From contig OY740768.1 of NCBI GenBank assembly GCA_963513935.1, forward strand, positions 36,020,216-36,084,215: a stretch of 64,000 nt of DNA, in the 5' to 3' direction. The first letter of the stretch is position 1. Each line of letters begins with the position of its first letter. Positions 36,559-50,270 of the stretch are shown one piece after another. The notes beneath the pieces were generated by a model that was given only the letters and a program-made list of their open reading frames with translations, ran no database searches and had not been told where the DNA came from. Source of the DNA: Aphrophora alni. Taxonomy: Eukaryota > Arthropoda > Insecta > Hemiptera > Aphrophoridae. Both the position numbers and the translations under genes were made by a program.

Positions 36559-36879
36559 TTAACTAATGTCAGTTACCTTCTGGTGAAGCTGTCGAACAAT
36601 CCTTGTTTTGATGTCCTTTTTGTATTTTCTCACATGATAAGATAAGTCACATCTAACCCAGTTGACGATCGAGCCACATCGAGAACGGTCACCGACAACA
36701 AAAGGTCGCCAGTTTATTTTTATCTTAAATGTTTATAATTTGTGTTGTTTAAGTGTTTGTGTAGTGTATTTTGGATAATGACTGATAAATAGTCGAAACG
36801 CGTCATGTGAAAATACAAAAAGGACATCAAAACAAGGATTGTTCGATAGCTTCACCATACGGTAACTGACATTAGTTAA
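36559..36879. repeat. Inverted repeat, ~78-bp arms, ~165-bp centre
   Basis: The left arm at 36559-36637 and the right arm at 36803-36879 are close reverse complements. Both carry 'taactaatgtcagttacc', a 'ggtgaagct' block, 'cgaacaatccttgttttgat' and 'gtcctttttgtatttt'; only a few substitutions and a one- to two-base indel separate them. The 165-bp centre is unique and less AT-rich. Next to the right arm sits a hammerhead-like motif (36770-36805). Penelope-like elements often carry inverted or tandem terminal pieces and hammerhead motifs, so a PLE end is one reading; a MITE or foldback element is the alternative. Confidence 0.85.
36770..36805 (+). ncRNA. Hammerhead-ribozyme-like motif (candidate)
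   Basis: The order of elements is: GGATAAT as a degenerate CUGAUGA box, a 4-bp stem GACT/AGTC around the loop GATAAAT, then GAAA, then CGCGTC with GTC as a possible cleavage triplet. Outer sequences GTATTTT (about 36766) and AAAATAC (about 36810) can pair as part of stem I. The GAAACGCGTC ending is as I recall it in Penelope-like hammerheads. The first box departs from consensus, so catalytic activity is doubtful. This is inferred from motif order alone. Confidence 0.35.
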
Positions 36880-37734
36880 CTAATTATTAACAATCCAGTA
36901 AAGCTACAAGTGCAAATGGAATAATTTTACACCCTCCGACTCTTAAGAAATTTCGTCCAAAACACCTCATCATTCTATTACACAACCCGCCCACAACAAA
37001 CTACAAAATATTAAGGTAATCTGACCCTCTATTCTGTGCCTCTATAATCGGTGTCCGTAAACAACTCAGTTCACCCAACTTATTAAAATCAAATAGCTCT
37101 TCAAAAGAGAAAACTAATTTGACACAATAAGGTTTTCAGAACTTCACAGTCATCCTTCAACTTGTCTGTCAGGTTTCGATATTAGGAAACTGGGGGAAAT
37201 ATTGCACCGGACTGCAATAAGCGACTATTGTGCACTTAGAGTTGGAAAAGTCATAGCAGGCTTTAACAATGCAACCGAAAAACTTATTAAAAGTCGTCAA
37301 GAGGTCGTGTAATACAGCATAGGAAACATTTATTGCCACGATTTCAATCGTAGTTGATAAGCAACTCCAAGGGATATTGGTTTGTAGTGGCCATTGAGTG
37401 GAAGTGCCTGTTTTGCATAGTAATAGTATCTTGTTGCTCAGTAAGATTACACTATTAGGCAACAGACTCCGTCATTATCAATGTACTGAATTACTATAAT
37501 TAAATTTACTCAATAAATTACTATAGAACATTAACTAATAACAATACGAAAAATAATACAATTAAAATTAAACACGCCAACATAACAAGAGCAAAATGTA
37601 AGATTAGGTTATTTTAACCGTTCAAATTAAATACTCTGCACCACATTACCTATTTGTTTAAGGCTCGATTAGGTGTGAAAGAAAATGTTCATCTCGCTAG
37701 CATGATGATACTCTCTAGGATGATACTTTCTTTC
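36880..37734. other. Intergenic DNA, one low-AT patch
   Basis: About 37150-37460 is visibly less AT-rich than its surroundings and is open for 97 codons on the minus strand. Neither strand gives a domain I recognise. It could be a decayed exon or retroelement piece; I do not call it. Confidence 0.4.
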
Positions 37735-37985
37735 CTTGTTGGTTAAGGGTGAAATATTCCTTGGTCATCATCGCCTTTTAAAAAAAGAAAGGAATAAAAT
37801 ACGCTAATAGGGCCAGGGTAAAAAAAATAATAAGATTTAGACAAGAGAGAGTTGATGGGAAAGATGAAAGAGAGGGGTCTAGCCCAAGACTACTAGATAA
37901 AAATGTGTAGATCCAGTTAGGTACCCTCTGAATTGCCAAATCTATACTCACAAAAGTGGGTCCCTGAGGGTCTAAATGATACAAA
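37735..37985 (-). repeat. Dispersed repeat A, copy 3 (reverse)
   Basis: Read on the minus strand: 'accctcagggacccactttt', 'tgagtatagatttggcaatt', 'aactggatctacaca', 'agacccctctctttcatctt', then 'aaaggcgatgatgaccaagg' and 'cccttaaccaacaaggaaag' at the end. This is the best copy for defining the 3' part of the family. Confidence 0.65.
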
Positions 37986-39059
37986 CTTTCCCTTTTTAGT
38001 GCATTAAAAATCAATGAGGACACGCTTTTACAATAAAGTACTTTTTTGCCCACATTTTAAGTAAATTATTATTTATGTTTTAAGTTGATCAATTTCAGAA
38101 TAGAATACGTGGTGGCCTATTACATCTCTCATAACTTCATTACTGAATACCAAAATATTACAGCTTTAACTAATTTTCAATTTGAGATAAATAAAACATA
38201 ACTATTTCTTTTTAAATTTAATTAGACCACATTTGTACCTTTAATATAACATGTTACGTATACTTTTTCGATCATAACATTGTTTTTATGGACATTGAAG
38301 CCAAGATGGCGGTTATATCTTCAAACCAAATCCCTTCCAAATCCAAAAATTACCTTATATATTAAGCCTTACTTTCTTAAATACATATACACTAGAGAAA
38401 CTTATGTGATTGGTAAAAAACAATGATATCGATTTTTAAGTAGTTAAAATTCCCTACGTATTTTTATGTATTTTGAGGTCAATAAAGTGATTTTTGAAAT
38501 GATGTCTTTCTGTCTGTCATCAACGCAGTATTTCACTGCCCAAATTAGTTGACAGAGTTTGAGACTTAAGTAAATTTTGCCCATATATCAAGATTTATTA
38601 TATTTGTCTTTTTTCGATAATGTTTCAAAAATTTGATAATTAAGACCAAAACTACAAATTTTAATATTATCTTAAAATTCAGTGTAAGAACTTTGATCAA
38701 TTTTGAATCCTCTAAGGACCCAAATTAATCCTATTGTTTTCCATTTCCACAAAAATGTCAGTTCGTGATTTATCAGTAAAAAATAGGACAAAAGACCTAT
38801 TTTTTCAAAATCGGTTCTTCACATTTTGATCAAACGTACAAAGATTAATTACTCAAATCACTGAGTCATTGCAGGTGTAAGAATATTTGAAAAAAGTCGA
38901 AAATTAAGGTTAATCACAATAATTATTTAAAAAATAGTTCAATGAACTATGGTTTAAGCTCTTTATTAGCTTATAGCACAAGCGAAGCAACCATAGGTTA
39001 AATTTAAATATCTATAAAATATCTTTAAATTTAAGTATCTCTCAAAATACAAAAAATAT
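37986..39059. other. AT-rich intergenic DNA, no gene seen
   Basis: A possible decayed repeat T fragment lies at about 38470-38640 ('caataaagtgatttttg', then 'gtctttctgtctgtcatc'). No coding signal. Confidence 0.45.
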
Positions 39060-40350
39060 TACAAAATAGGCCTACTCAAAACTCAAGATAAGGCAATTCA
39101 TATATTCTAGATCATATAATATTAATGCTCTTGATAAGACAATGTATATTTTCATGAATATCACAAAGTAGAAGTTCGAGATAAGGCAATTTATATATTA
39201 TAAATCATATAATTTAAATGCTCTTGATAATACAATGTATATATTATGTTTTTGAATAACACAATGTATAAATTCAAGATAAGGCAATTATATGTTCTAG
39301 ATCATATATAATATACATGCTCTTTATAAAGATAATCTATGTTTGTGAATAGGACAATGAAGGATTCGTAGATAAGACAATTCAAGGATCAATCAACGTA
39401 GATAATCAATGTTCATGTAGATATCAAAATGTAGAAGTTCAAATATAAGACAATTTATACGTTCTAGATCATATGATTTAAATGCGTTTGATAAGACAAT
39501 GTATGTATTCGTCCATAAAAATGTAAAATATGTTTTGGATCATATAATATAGCTGCTCTTTATAGTGACAATCTATATGTTCGTAGATAAGACAATTAAA
39601 CAGTGCATAGATAAGACAATTCAGATGCTTAAGGATCAGATAATAAAGATACTTATTAAAAGACAATGTTTATGTATGTGAATAAACACAATGTGAATGT
39701 TCAGGATAAAGCAATTTAAATGTTCTAGATCATATAATATTAATGCTCTTAATAAAACAATGTATATGTTCGTGAATAATACAATGTAAAATTTCAAGAT
39801 TTATATGTTCAAGATTATATAATAAAGATGCCCTTTATAAAGACAATCTATATATTTGGACAATGAAGAAATTTGTAGATATGAAAATTTAGACATTCAA
39901 GAATCAGTCAATAAAAATAAACATTTATAAGATAATAAGTAAGTATCGATGATAAAGCAATGTATATGTTCTAGTACAGATAATCTAGGTGGTTTTGATA
40001 AGACAATTAATATGTTCGTGGATTAGACAATATAACAATACATAGATAAGGCAATTTATCTGCCCTATAGGATTATTTAATGTAAATTATATTGACAGGA
40101 CAATCTATATGTTTGTGGCTCGATCAATGAAGAAGGTCGTGGATAAGACAATTAATTTATATATTCAAGGATAAGTAAATAAAGGTAAGGAAATGTATAA
40201 TAAATTGTTAATCTATGTGGATGACACAATGTACAAACACATAGATAAGGCCATTTATATGTTCTAGATCATATAGTAAAATGTTCTTGATAACACAATA
40301 TATTTATTCGTGGGTAAGATAATAATAGATATTCACGGATCAGGTAATAT
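39060..40350. repeat. Degenerate tandem array, ~46/95-bp periods
   Basis: The block 'gataagacaat' or 'gataaggcaat', followed by 'tatatgttc', recurs throughout. Early copies start near 39087, 39133, 39180, 39226 and 39279, about 46 bases apart. Alternate copies are followed by 'tagatcatataat' plus 'atgctctt', giving a higher-order unit of about 93-99 bp. Later units are more scrambled (gataagacaattcaaggatc types). There is no coding capacity. Confidence 0.75.
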
Positions 40351-43011
40351 AGATATTTTATATCAGGTTCATAGATATTAGAAAGTAAAAGAACAAAATA
40401 TATAATATCAAAGTTAAGGAAACATTCGAAATTAATTCCCAATTTAATTACACTGCAGGTTGATGTAAAATTGGATCTAAATTTTAAATTGTCAATCAAT
40501 CTAAAATAAACAAGATCCATATAAAAGCTTAACTAATACATTTTTAATAACTCTCCGAAGACAAAGCTAGACTTAGAAGATAAGTCGGTCTTGAACGATG
40601 ATTGACGAAATTAAAATTTCACGACAAAGGGACAAAGCTTGCTACATCAAACTCCATTGTGTTTTACTCGGAGGAATTTTATCAACCTCTAATAAATCTT
40701 TTGTTTAAGTCTTACAATTTTGTTCAAACCTTGTTAATATTCTTTGTACAGCTAAGCTCTAATCTTCTATGTTATACGGTTAAATAGTTTGTACGTTACA
40801 TTATTAAACCTGCATAGAATACAACTTTTAATGTGAATAGGAAATATTCTATAATCGTTATAAAGAATTGTAGATGAAAAATTTGGGGTGCTTTATGTTT
40901 TCATCGAATTTCAAATAACTTTCATAATGACAGTCTATTTGTGAAGGCTTTTAACTAAAACTAAGTTTTCTAATCCGATATATGGATTTCTTTTTATAAT
41001 CCTGGAGTGGAAATATGTTTTTCCTTTCTAATAGCTCTAGTCTCTTCCAATACGACCTTCGATATCTTACCTAAGGAAGTAGAAGAGAGTATGCCAATTA
41101 TCTTTTAAATTCATATTGCATGATTATTTAAGTTTCCTAATGATACAACTCGTCTTAACAAAAGTCTTAAAATCATTTTAAAAATAATCAAAGGTTTGAC
41201 AACTGAATGTAGTAGCAAATATTTTTACAAAAATTACTAATAACATGGACTTGTAATTTAGCATGCATAGCTATGTTGTGAAAACTACCTAGTAATTTCA
41301 AATTAATAGGCCAGTTGTACTAAGTTTTTATTTTATTTTTATTTTATTATTATTTTTTTTTTTTTTACTTAAAGTTTAATTCGTAGTAACCAAAAATAAT
41401 ATTCTAAGAATCCAACCCCTATTTTAGAATAGAAAAACAAGCAATAAACTAGTTTTTAAGATGACCCGTTTCCATCAAAATTTAATAAAAAGTGTGAACG
41501 GAGCAAAGTTGTTCGTTATAAAATACTTAAAACAAAAAGTGAATTACGTTTCAATGGAACCACATTTTGATTGTTTTACTGTTTTTTACCACTTTTCAAC
41601 CAATTTATTACCAAAAATTATTGTTTTATCTAACTAATGTTTTGAAGGCAAATTTATATATTAATAAATAGGAAAACTCCAAATTTGTCTCGGATAACTA
41701 TGAACATGGATAGAAACCCTAACTTATACGTGAATACCTTTTAAAAATTACAGTCAAATTTATGCATACTGTTTATGTGGCTCCATCATTGTACTATAGT
41801 AGTAAAAGATCCCAATAATAAAAATAATATTGTCGTTGTTATACAACGGTTTTTATTATGAAGATCTAATAAACTTGGGAAAAGGTGTCCTTTTTGCCAT
41901 TGATTTATATAATAACCCTTCCTACGAAATATAATTAAGAAAATAACTGGAGTAAATCTCTTTATTATACAATTCCCTAAAGGTTGAGGCACATAACATT
42001 AAAATCAGTAAGGTTTTAGTCCATGTATTAAGGTTTTGTTTATTTTTCAATTATTTTTTATCAAACCTTTTCATAAAAATTAAAATAAATTATGTTATCT
42101 TTAAAAATATTGTATATAATTTTATTAAAATATATAAAAAACTGATAAAAGAATGTTGACCTGTATTCAATGCTTCGTGCACTTATATTTTACACACTTA
42201 AAATTAGACTTCAATTTAAGTGTCTATAATTTATGTTTATCTTATGTATGGCTACGTTTGTGTATCATATAAACTTTTTGTAGTTTTTTAATATTTTTTG
42301 GTTTGTGTTTAATTATTTATCATATTTAACATTATTATTAACTCATTTACTACAAAACCTCCCTTCTAGACTGTCTTAGATTGTTTTTATTAGCTGTTAA
42401 TTTTGATAATTATTTATTGTTGATTTTTCAACAAAAATCATCAAAAATTATGTTGTTCTAGATAAAAATAATAATTTAAAAAACAACAAACAATTTCTAC
42501 CATAGAATATAACTTTTAAATTACCTCATAAAACCTACTTCTTAAAATGTGGAACAAAATATTAATTTAGAATAAAATTCTTTTTTATCAGATATCCAGA
42601 TACAGGTAATTGAACAAACTGCCAGTAGAAAAGTCTAAAAGATATAGCAAAATGTTTAACCAATACTTTAACAATTAATAAAACAATGAATACTATTTTC
42701 TTACACAAACGAAGTTTTTAAAATGTTTTGCTGGATCAAAAAGAGATATTGAATGTTTAAAAGATATTTTCCAGAAATTGGAGGTTATGTGAGTTTAGAA
42801 TTATTACGTTTAAGACGATATATTTGTGTTTTGAACGGACGTTACAATTGTCTTTTGTCTGTTGGTCTAACGTCCCTGTAGTGTACATTCGGACAGATTT
42901 TTAAAATGTTGTTAACAAGTCCTGATTAAGATATCAAAATCTGCTCTAACAATTTGTTCTCAAATTTTCTTTAAATATACCTACCCTCTATAAAACAATT
43001 TCGGTCGCCAC

Positions 43012-43055
<44 letters not shown>

Positions 43056-45846
43056 TAGAGCGTGATTGGTCAAAAGAGAAAGAGGAATTACTTTTAGGGG
43101 ATAGGTAGAGATATTTTTTGTACGCTTAGAATTTGGGACTGAGAAACGTTAATGCAATTATTTTATACTGTTCATTTATTCTTATATCGGTTTTATTGCA
43201 AATTAAAACCGTAATAATTCATTACATACATAATTTTACAGAAATATGTATACATATGTAGTGAAATTTGATAGATTCACGATCATTTGTTAATTTGATC
43301 ATAATAATGAGTGTATGTTAGTTGGAAGCCTAGATTCGCTAGGCACGTTTTGCACTAACCAGATTCTGTATACTTTGTTTATATCCTGACAACCTACTGT
43401 AACCCGTGGACAAAGTATGGACTATTTTGAAAATAATTGAAATAATTAACATTTCTTTTTCATTTCAACCATTCCAATCATCATTAAATAGCATATGCTG
43501 GAACGGAATGAAAAACACCTTGGGTACCGACATTAAAAATTTGTGTGAAAAAGTATTGCCATTGTTTTTGTCATCAAAAAAGGGGAAACATATATTATAT
43601 TAAATATATTATATATTATAATGACGATTTTTCGAGAACCTAACCTCAAATAAATTTTACGGATATTTTAATGACTCAGGTGTTATTAAATTTGTATATT
43701 TGGTTGTTATGGTAACGAATTCTGAAATGGTTTAAACTTTCAAAAACAAACAGCTAATTTCTAAATTCGTAGGTTTAGCCTATATTTTATTTATTTGGAG
43801 ATACAATGAATTTGACTTTTTTTATCAATACTTTTGATTCAAGTTAAAGTTTTAAATCTGGCATCAACACGATGGACACAATGTTTCGTTCAAATTATGT
43901 ATAAAAATTGTGTTACACAGCGTAAGTTAAATTTCAATTTTAACCCTCTACCTTGACTCACTTCCTTCACGCCATAATAAAGAATAAGGTGGATTTTTTT
44001 AGGATTTCCATTCATTTGAGTATAACATATACGGGAACAGAATTAACAACATATCTTGATGTCAACTTTAAAAATTTGATTTCGTATAATAACCCCATTT
44101 TTCTTTTTCGTAACGAATGTATTTCCTTGTAAGAGTTTGTGTGAGAAAATTGTGCAATAATTTTGTCATCTAAAGAAGGAAAAAACCAATAGTCCTCCAT
44201 GTTACACAACATAAATAATATATATTATAATTATTTTGTTTTTTAATATAACCTCAAATTAATTTCATTCAAAAATAATTACTTTACTTTTTTTATAAAT
44301 TCTAATTGTTTTCTCTTTACATTCATTAACACATTACAGAATCCTTTCTGGAATGCTGTTTACCACTTTCTCTTCAACAATTACAGTAAATGCATCTTTA
44401 ACGTACATTTTCAATTCCTCTAATGAATTTAGTTTACAACACAATGTATTTCACATACCCTTAAAAAATCTATAACAATGAGCTTAGACGATTTAAAAGA
44501 GTTAACAGGTATTCTTTTCCGAAATTTTCTGTTCGAAGAGGTTGTATCGAGAAACATACGGGCAATATGTGAATAATGTAGCGGAGTATCATCTTATTAG
44601 AAGATTATTTTAATTAAAATATTACCATGTGCTAATTAAAATTCTGTGATGAGAATGCGTAACAGGATTAAGTTCACCATATCAGTTCCATGGAAAAAGA
44701 AACGAGTCAACTATGGATGATAGGCCAACCTAAACAGAATCCCTTGTTTGTTTAAATTGACTTGCAATCACAATATTAGGGTTAGAAGGCATAGTTGTCC
44801 AGAAAGACTGAATTTTGTTTCAACAGACCAAAATACTTTAAAACATCACATTCCATATAAAAATGATTAGGCATTATCTGACATTTGTAAACGCCTGTCT
44901 AGGTGATCTTCAATTAATTAAACCATGAACCAACACAAGATGTCAGTTTTAAAATTACATGATCGCATAAATATGAACTCTTTGGAATTTTATAATTTAC
45001 TGATAGATTTAGGTGGTATCTGTACCAAAGCAATTGATAAATTTTTTCCTGTTTTCGAGGATACACTTCGTGGTATGTCTAATGCTATCCCATAATCTTC
45101 AAAATTTCTCAATCTAATAAAAGTTAACCTTCTCGATTATACTGCACTTTAAAAATTATCTTATCATTGTTCAACAACAGCGATTACACCATGCTTATTA
45201 TAGGTTTTCACACAAATACCTGTTCCATTTATTTATAATTAAATCACAATAATTACTAACCAATAAATAAATAACCAACCGTCAAAATAACATTATTTTA
45301 GTACCAACTTAACAATCTCTAACTATCGTACTGCAACCATTCCCAACATTACAAAATTAAAATAATATTTTTTGTCGAGGACATCCGGTATATTACGATT
45401 GAAACTATATATTACTTAATATCACAAATTGATCTATAAAAACAAAACAATAAAAAATACTTAATTATTTTAATATTTCTAAAATTCTTCTCCAGAAGTA
45501 GAGATTGTATAATACGCCATCATGGTACTTACCCAGCCTGCACATAAAATTTAATTCAAGCAGATCCCTAAAAGTAATGTCCAACAGTTTGTTTCTTAGG
45601 CCTTCTAATAAATGTTAAATTACATTAGTTAGACCAAGGGACTTGAACAAGTTAGATCTAGTAGATCATAGATCATAGATCTGGTAGTTAGATCGTAGAT
45701 CAAGTTACCAGTATGGTAACTTTGTTTAAAACCGTTGTTACACAAGTTTTCTAAACCTTCTAATTGTGTATATCACTACTTTCTTGGGTTCGGCTAGGCC
45801 TTTGGTGACCTTATAAGTTTGTATATATTAAAACGGTTTCCACTCA
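40351..45846. other. AT-rich intergenic DNA, no gene seen
   Basis: It contains an A39 run listed separately, a possible repeat T fragment at about 42830-42960 ('gtctgttggtctaacgtccc'), and a small cluster of 'agatcatagatc' direct copies at about 45650-45700. Frames are short and AT-driven. Confidence 0.5.
43015..43053. repeat. A39 homopolymer
   Basis: An uninterrupted run of 39 A. It follows a possible repeat T fragment, so it could be a retroposon tail, but no target-site duplication was found. Confidence 0.9.
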
Positions 45847-46185
45847 CTACGCTCGTGTCGGTGACCTCGTAACTATACGAATATCACATTTTTTTAAGAG
45901 GTTAGGGTTCTTAATTACATTATTGGCAATAACTTCGGTATTTGTCATTGTATAGATGGGGAATTGGTACATTACATGCGGAATTAAAGTATGCTGATAT
46001 TTATCTAGTTGAGTGTATAACGAAAAATCTATCCGAGTATAATTGGGGATAATTCTCCTACACAATCTAACCAGTGATAATAAATTTAATTTAATATCAT
46101 TAAATGTCTCATCCCTCAGGATATTATTTGTGCCTATTATCAATAAGGTATATTCTATGTTCAAAATATCCTTACGGGTATTTTT
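45847..46185 (-). pseudogene. Possible SGNH-hydrolase-like fragment
   Basis: The minus strand is open for about 112 codons, and the conventional TTG-started part covers 105. It reads KEDLKNTRKDILNIEYTLL, then IIGTNNILRDETF, then LLSLVRLCRR, then LDKYQHTLIPHV. The hydrophobic strand followed by GTN(D/N) and an amphipathic helix is the pattern of the GTND block of SGNH/GDSL-type domains, which occur in many multi-copy arthropod proteins. The catalytic Ser block and the C-terminal D-x-x-H block are not visible. The end (VTRSPTRA) runs into an unrelated GC-richer stretch (45840-45870). There is an in-frame stop just upstream. It is most likely a broken piece; the assignment is tentative. Confidence 0.3.
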
Positions 46186-49100
46186 AAGGTCCTCTTTACC
46201 AATTTCATTTTAGTTGCAGAGATACCGTTAAAATAATATCAGACCTGTATAATGCATCTATCTAGTTTAGTTGGACATATTTATGATGTAAAGCGGGCCA
46301 TCCCCAAAAATCCATATACTTACATCTCTTGAGTCAGCTATTTTGGATTTTTACTTAAAACACTTTAATACCTTAAACACTTAAGACAATTAATAAATAT
46401 AGAAAAAGTACTAGGAAGTACTTAAAATATTTTGCGATAATTATTAACATAAAAAATGGGATTTGACGTTAAAAAAATAATGGGAAAGTCTCGACAACAA
46501 AGCAATTAACAATTAGTAAAGTTAAATTGTTCGTTGGTGAAAAGGTTAAAATTATCCAATTTACAATAATTGGGGGCTTACAATTTTTAATTGAGGAATG
46601 ACAAAGAAAAGGGTGACAAACAAAGGTTTACCGGTTGAAGTATGTAATGGGTTCAACTCAAACCTAACCCACACTCAAGTAATCGCGATTTATGTGTTTC
46701 TAGGATTTCAAGTTAACTAGCAATAACCTTAAATTAGCAACTGCTCTACTATAGTTTATATATACCACAATATGATTAAGAACTTAACAATGGATAATAG
46801 TGAACGCTCGCTTATAGTTGATTTTAACTTGTGCGGATAGAGAAATCTTATTTTATAGAATAATAAAATAAAACCTTTTAGATTTAAAACAATACCTAGC
46901 ATATATTAATAAAAACCCTAACATATTGTAATTGGTAAATTAAGAATCTTTTGACTCATAAACATGTTACAATTTACCAAATTTACAATACCTATACTGT
47001 TCATTTTCCGGCACACGAAATGTTAATAAGAGTGGTAAAAACCAAAAGAACTAACTTAGTTTTAACTGGAAAGATAATTCAATTTATTAGATAATTTGAA
47101 TAATATAAGAAAGGGGCAAAGATTGGCGGTGTATAAAACGGAATTTAGTCACTGTGTAACTTATGATTTTTTTTTTTTTTTTTATTTAAAAATTACCCAA
47201 ACACAATACTTATAATTAGACCTAAAGGGACAAAAGCGTGCCAGAATTAAACCCAAAAATCGTTCGCCATTTTAGCATTTGTAACCTGAGCCTAAATTTT
47301 AAATGTAGTATAAATTTACCAACGTTGATTACCAATCATATCTGAGCAATTATGGCATACCAAACTCACACTGGATCGAAAGCCAGCTTTGACGAGATTA
47401 TTACTAATTAACTGTTAAGTATTATATAACCTCTAATGTACCTAATGTATAAGTATTAATATAACCTTATGAATTACCGTGCAGTTACTCACCAAATCAC
47501 AAATAAGATTCTGCTCACCTAGGTGTCACCTATATAACAAAACCCCTTGAATTTCCATTTAGTCTAGCCAATAACCTTCAATGTCTCACCAAAATATGTG
47601 TAGGCCCAGGGATGGTTAATTAGCCAGCCATAATCGATTTTTATTTTTAAAAAAATTAACAAAATATAAGGGTACCCACGCGGACACATGCGTGGTTTCT
47701 CTGATACGCTGGTTGTGGTTCAGAGAGTGGTCAGAGATTTCCTATTTTTCTAGCCACCAGTGAATCTTCGGCATAATATATATCTTGAATAGGCACAAAT
47801 TGAAAGTTGTTAATTTTAATCTAATTTAGTGTTTTTAAAACCGCGTTCCAATATCTCCCATTATGAGATTTTTAATTTTTTTTTTTTTTTTTTTAATATC
47901 AATAAGATTCTATATAAGCATACTAAAGTCCCAACCTAATTTCATATTCCTATCTTACTTTGTATCGTGATTTCGTACAGATGATGACGAATAGACGACA
48001 AGTTAAATGTTATTTTTTTGGTTTCCTTGAAGTCATGAACCGGAGGTCGAATAATTTATGATTAATAAACTTACCTCTACTTTGTAAACTGAGTAATCCT
48101 GCTTCAAAACTGTCTAAATACAATTAAAAGAGTTAACGTCGAAAATTATTGTAATATTATAGCGACAATATTCGCAAACCCTTTTGTAGGACTGTTTTTA
48201 GTGATAATAAAACCAAATCGTAATTCTTTGAAAACTTAATTTAACGAATCTTTAAAATGAGTCAAAGTTTAATTTTCTTTCTAATCGTAAATGAATACGT
48301 CATGTTGTATACGATTTCATAACATAGGCTAAATTAAACGTTATAGCAATAAAATGTTGTAGAGGAAGTTATGAAACTATATTTCAGTAAACACATAAAA
48401 TAAAGTTATTAAACAAAGTAAAGTAATATCTAAAGGATGGAATGGAAGAGTTATTTTTGTTTAATATATGCCCGCCTTTGTCAGAGACCACGCCCAACTT
48501 TTGTAAAGTTTTCCCAACGTTGTGGAAGCTAACTGTAACTCGAAACACTTTGTTTAATAAAACTTTGCCATGTAATGTTGACTATACTCAGAATAATGAA
48601 ATGGGGTTTAATATATTATATTTCATCTTAAAAGTGAAATACATTAAAAATACGCCATTTTAAATTTTCATTTTGAAAGAAGGGATAAGGTTAGTCTTTC
48701 CCGTTTTTATTATTCATTTGCTTGAAGAGTCTGGAAATGGGTTAAAATTAAAAATACTATTTTACAGAAGTTTTGAATTGTATTTACACCAACTTTTTTA
48801 TTTTTTTTACAAATATTATAGGAAAATAAGGATATGCATATTTACTATCTCTACGCTTTAAATTAATTGACTATTCTTAAAATTATCTGAAAACCGTAAA
48901 TTTTCTTCTTAAAAATGAATGGATAATCATTTGGAACAGTGTATAAGACGACAGCACTCTGGTTCTGGTGGTATTTTCTGAAAGTTTGTCAATATTTTCC
49001 CTTTTCATTCTTTTTTTTATTTTGCTATCTCGAAAACAAGAGTAGTTATTGAAAACAGGTTTCACTACCCCGTCATTTTCTTTATAAAATCGTAGGTAAA

Positions 49101-49510
49101 CATTATGTAGCACATCTTGCTATCTAAAAAGAAAAGCTGGATTCAAGATGGTGGACGTAAATTTCATACCTTCACAAAAATTGTATTTTTTTAGCTGTAC
49201 GAAATTTTAGGAGTTTTCCAGTTTTTTGTAACACCATGTAATAGATATGATGTAGTCAAAATATTTGGTTTTTAGACACTAGAAACATACGTTTTTAAGC
49301 CTCGGCTACAAAAATTAAGAATTACTTTATCTGACACATACCTGTATTTGGCTAATTATTAAACTACATAAGAGCATTTTTGTATTGGATTTATTTTCTA
49401 ACACAGTCATACATAAAAGTAAAGAAACAACAAACTAAAAAATAAAATAAGATTCGTTCCAGTACTTATGAATACAAAGTGAATATAAAATCATGGAATA
49501 TCATATATAG
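46186..49510. other. AT-rich intergenic DNA, no gene seen
   Basis: It contains T17 (47167-47183) and T19 (47876-47894) runs and a small GC-richer patch near 47670-47750 with a short 'ccacgc...gcgtgg' hairpin. The 73-codon frame at 48442-48663 has no recognisable motif. Confidence 0.5.
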
Positions 49511-49889
49511 ATGGAATATTTCAAAATGGTCCCAATCCATAAACGATCAAATTTTTTTTAAGTATAACCTGAAACGATGTGCAAAACCGAACGTAACAAA
49601 AGATTAAAATTCGGAATTATATAAAGTAAAATCAAATGAACGCTGATTACGGTCTGGATTCGTTTCAGTGTTTTTCCACTTTACTCTTGAAGCCTAATTT
49701 TTATATACACAAGGTCTACAGTCTTCATATTCAAACATAATTTGATCAAAATCATTTAGGATATATATTTGACCTTTAGAGTAATGTTCAGTATTATTTT
49801 TCAGTTTTTAACCCACATTTTTGGGAAGATAAACACTCACTTTGATCAATTCAAGCTTGGATATCCTCTAAATCATTCTTACTGATTTG
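49511..49889 (+). repeat. ~380-bp direct duplicate, copy 1
   Basis: It is nearly identical to 51892-52272, with about a dozen differences by eye. It begins with 'atggaatatttcaaaatgg' and ends with 'cattcttactgatttg'. Flanks diverge sharply at both ends. No target-site duplication, poly(A) tail or coding frame is seen. The two copies share only those terminal sequences, with no terminal inverted repeat evident. Confidence 0.93.
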
Positions 49890-50216
49890 CAAATTTAGTG
49901 TTTTGATTTCATAACAGGTAGTCAAAAGTGTACAATTATACAGTAAACAAAAACTATTTGACGTCATATTTCTTACCAAAAATCTGAAATAAGATCTATT
50001 TTTATACCAAGCAATATTTTCTTTAAGTCCATAAAAATTTTTTTTTCTTAATCACGATTTATGTTTTTTTTTCTCATAAGCTACTAATTCAAATTTTTAA
50101 AGTAAATGTCTTTTAGAGTCTTATTTCCTAAAGTCAAAAACCAACAATTATCAAATGTAAACAACCACAAATAAATAACTAACTAGATTGTACGTAAGTA
50201 CACCGTGAATACATTG

Positions 50217-50270
<54 letters not shown>

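Noticed and set aside
37169..37462. 97-codon minus-strand frame in a less AT-rich patch
   Set aside because: Neither strand gave a recognisable domain; the composition alone is not enough.
39060..40350. CRISPR-like array
   Set aside because: The repeats are degenerate and the 'spacers' are themselves repeated; the DNA is eukaryotic.
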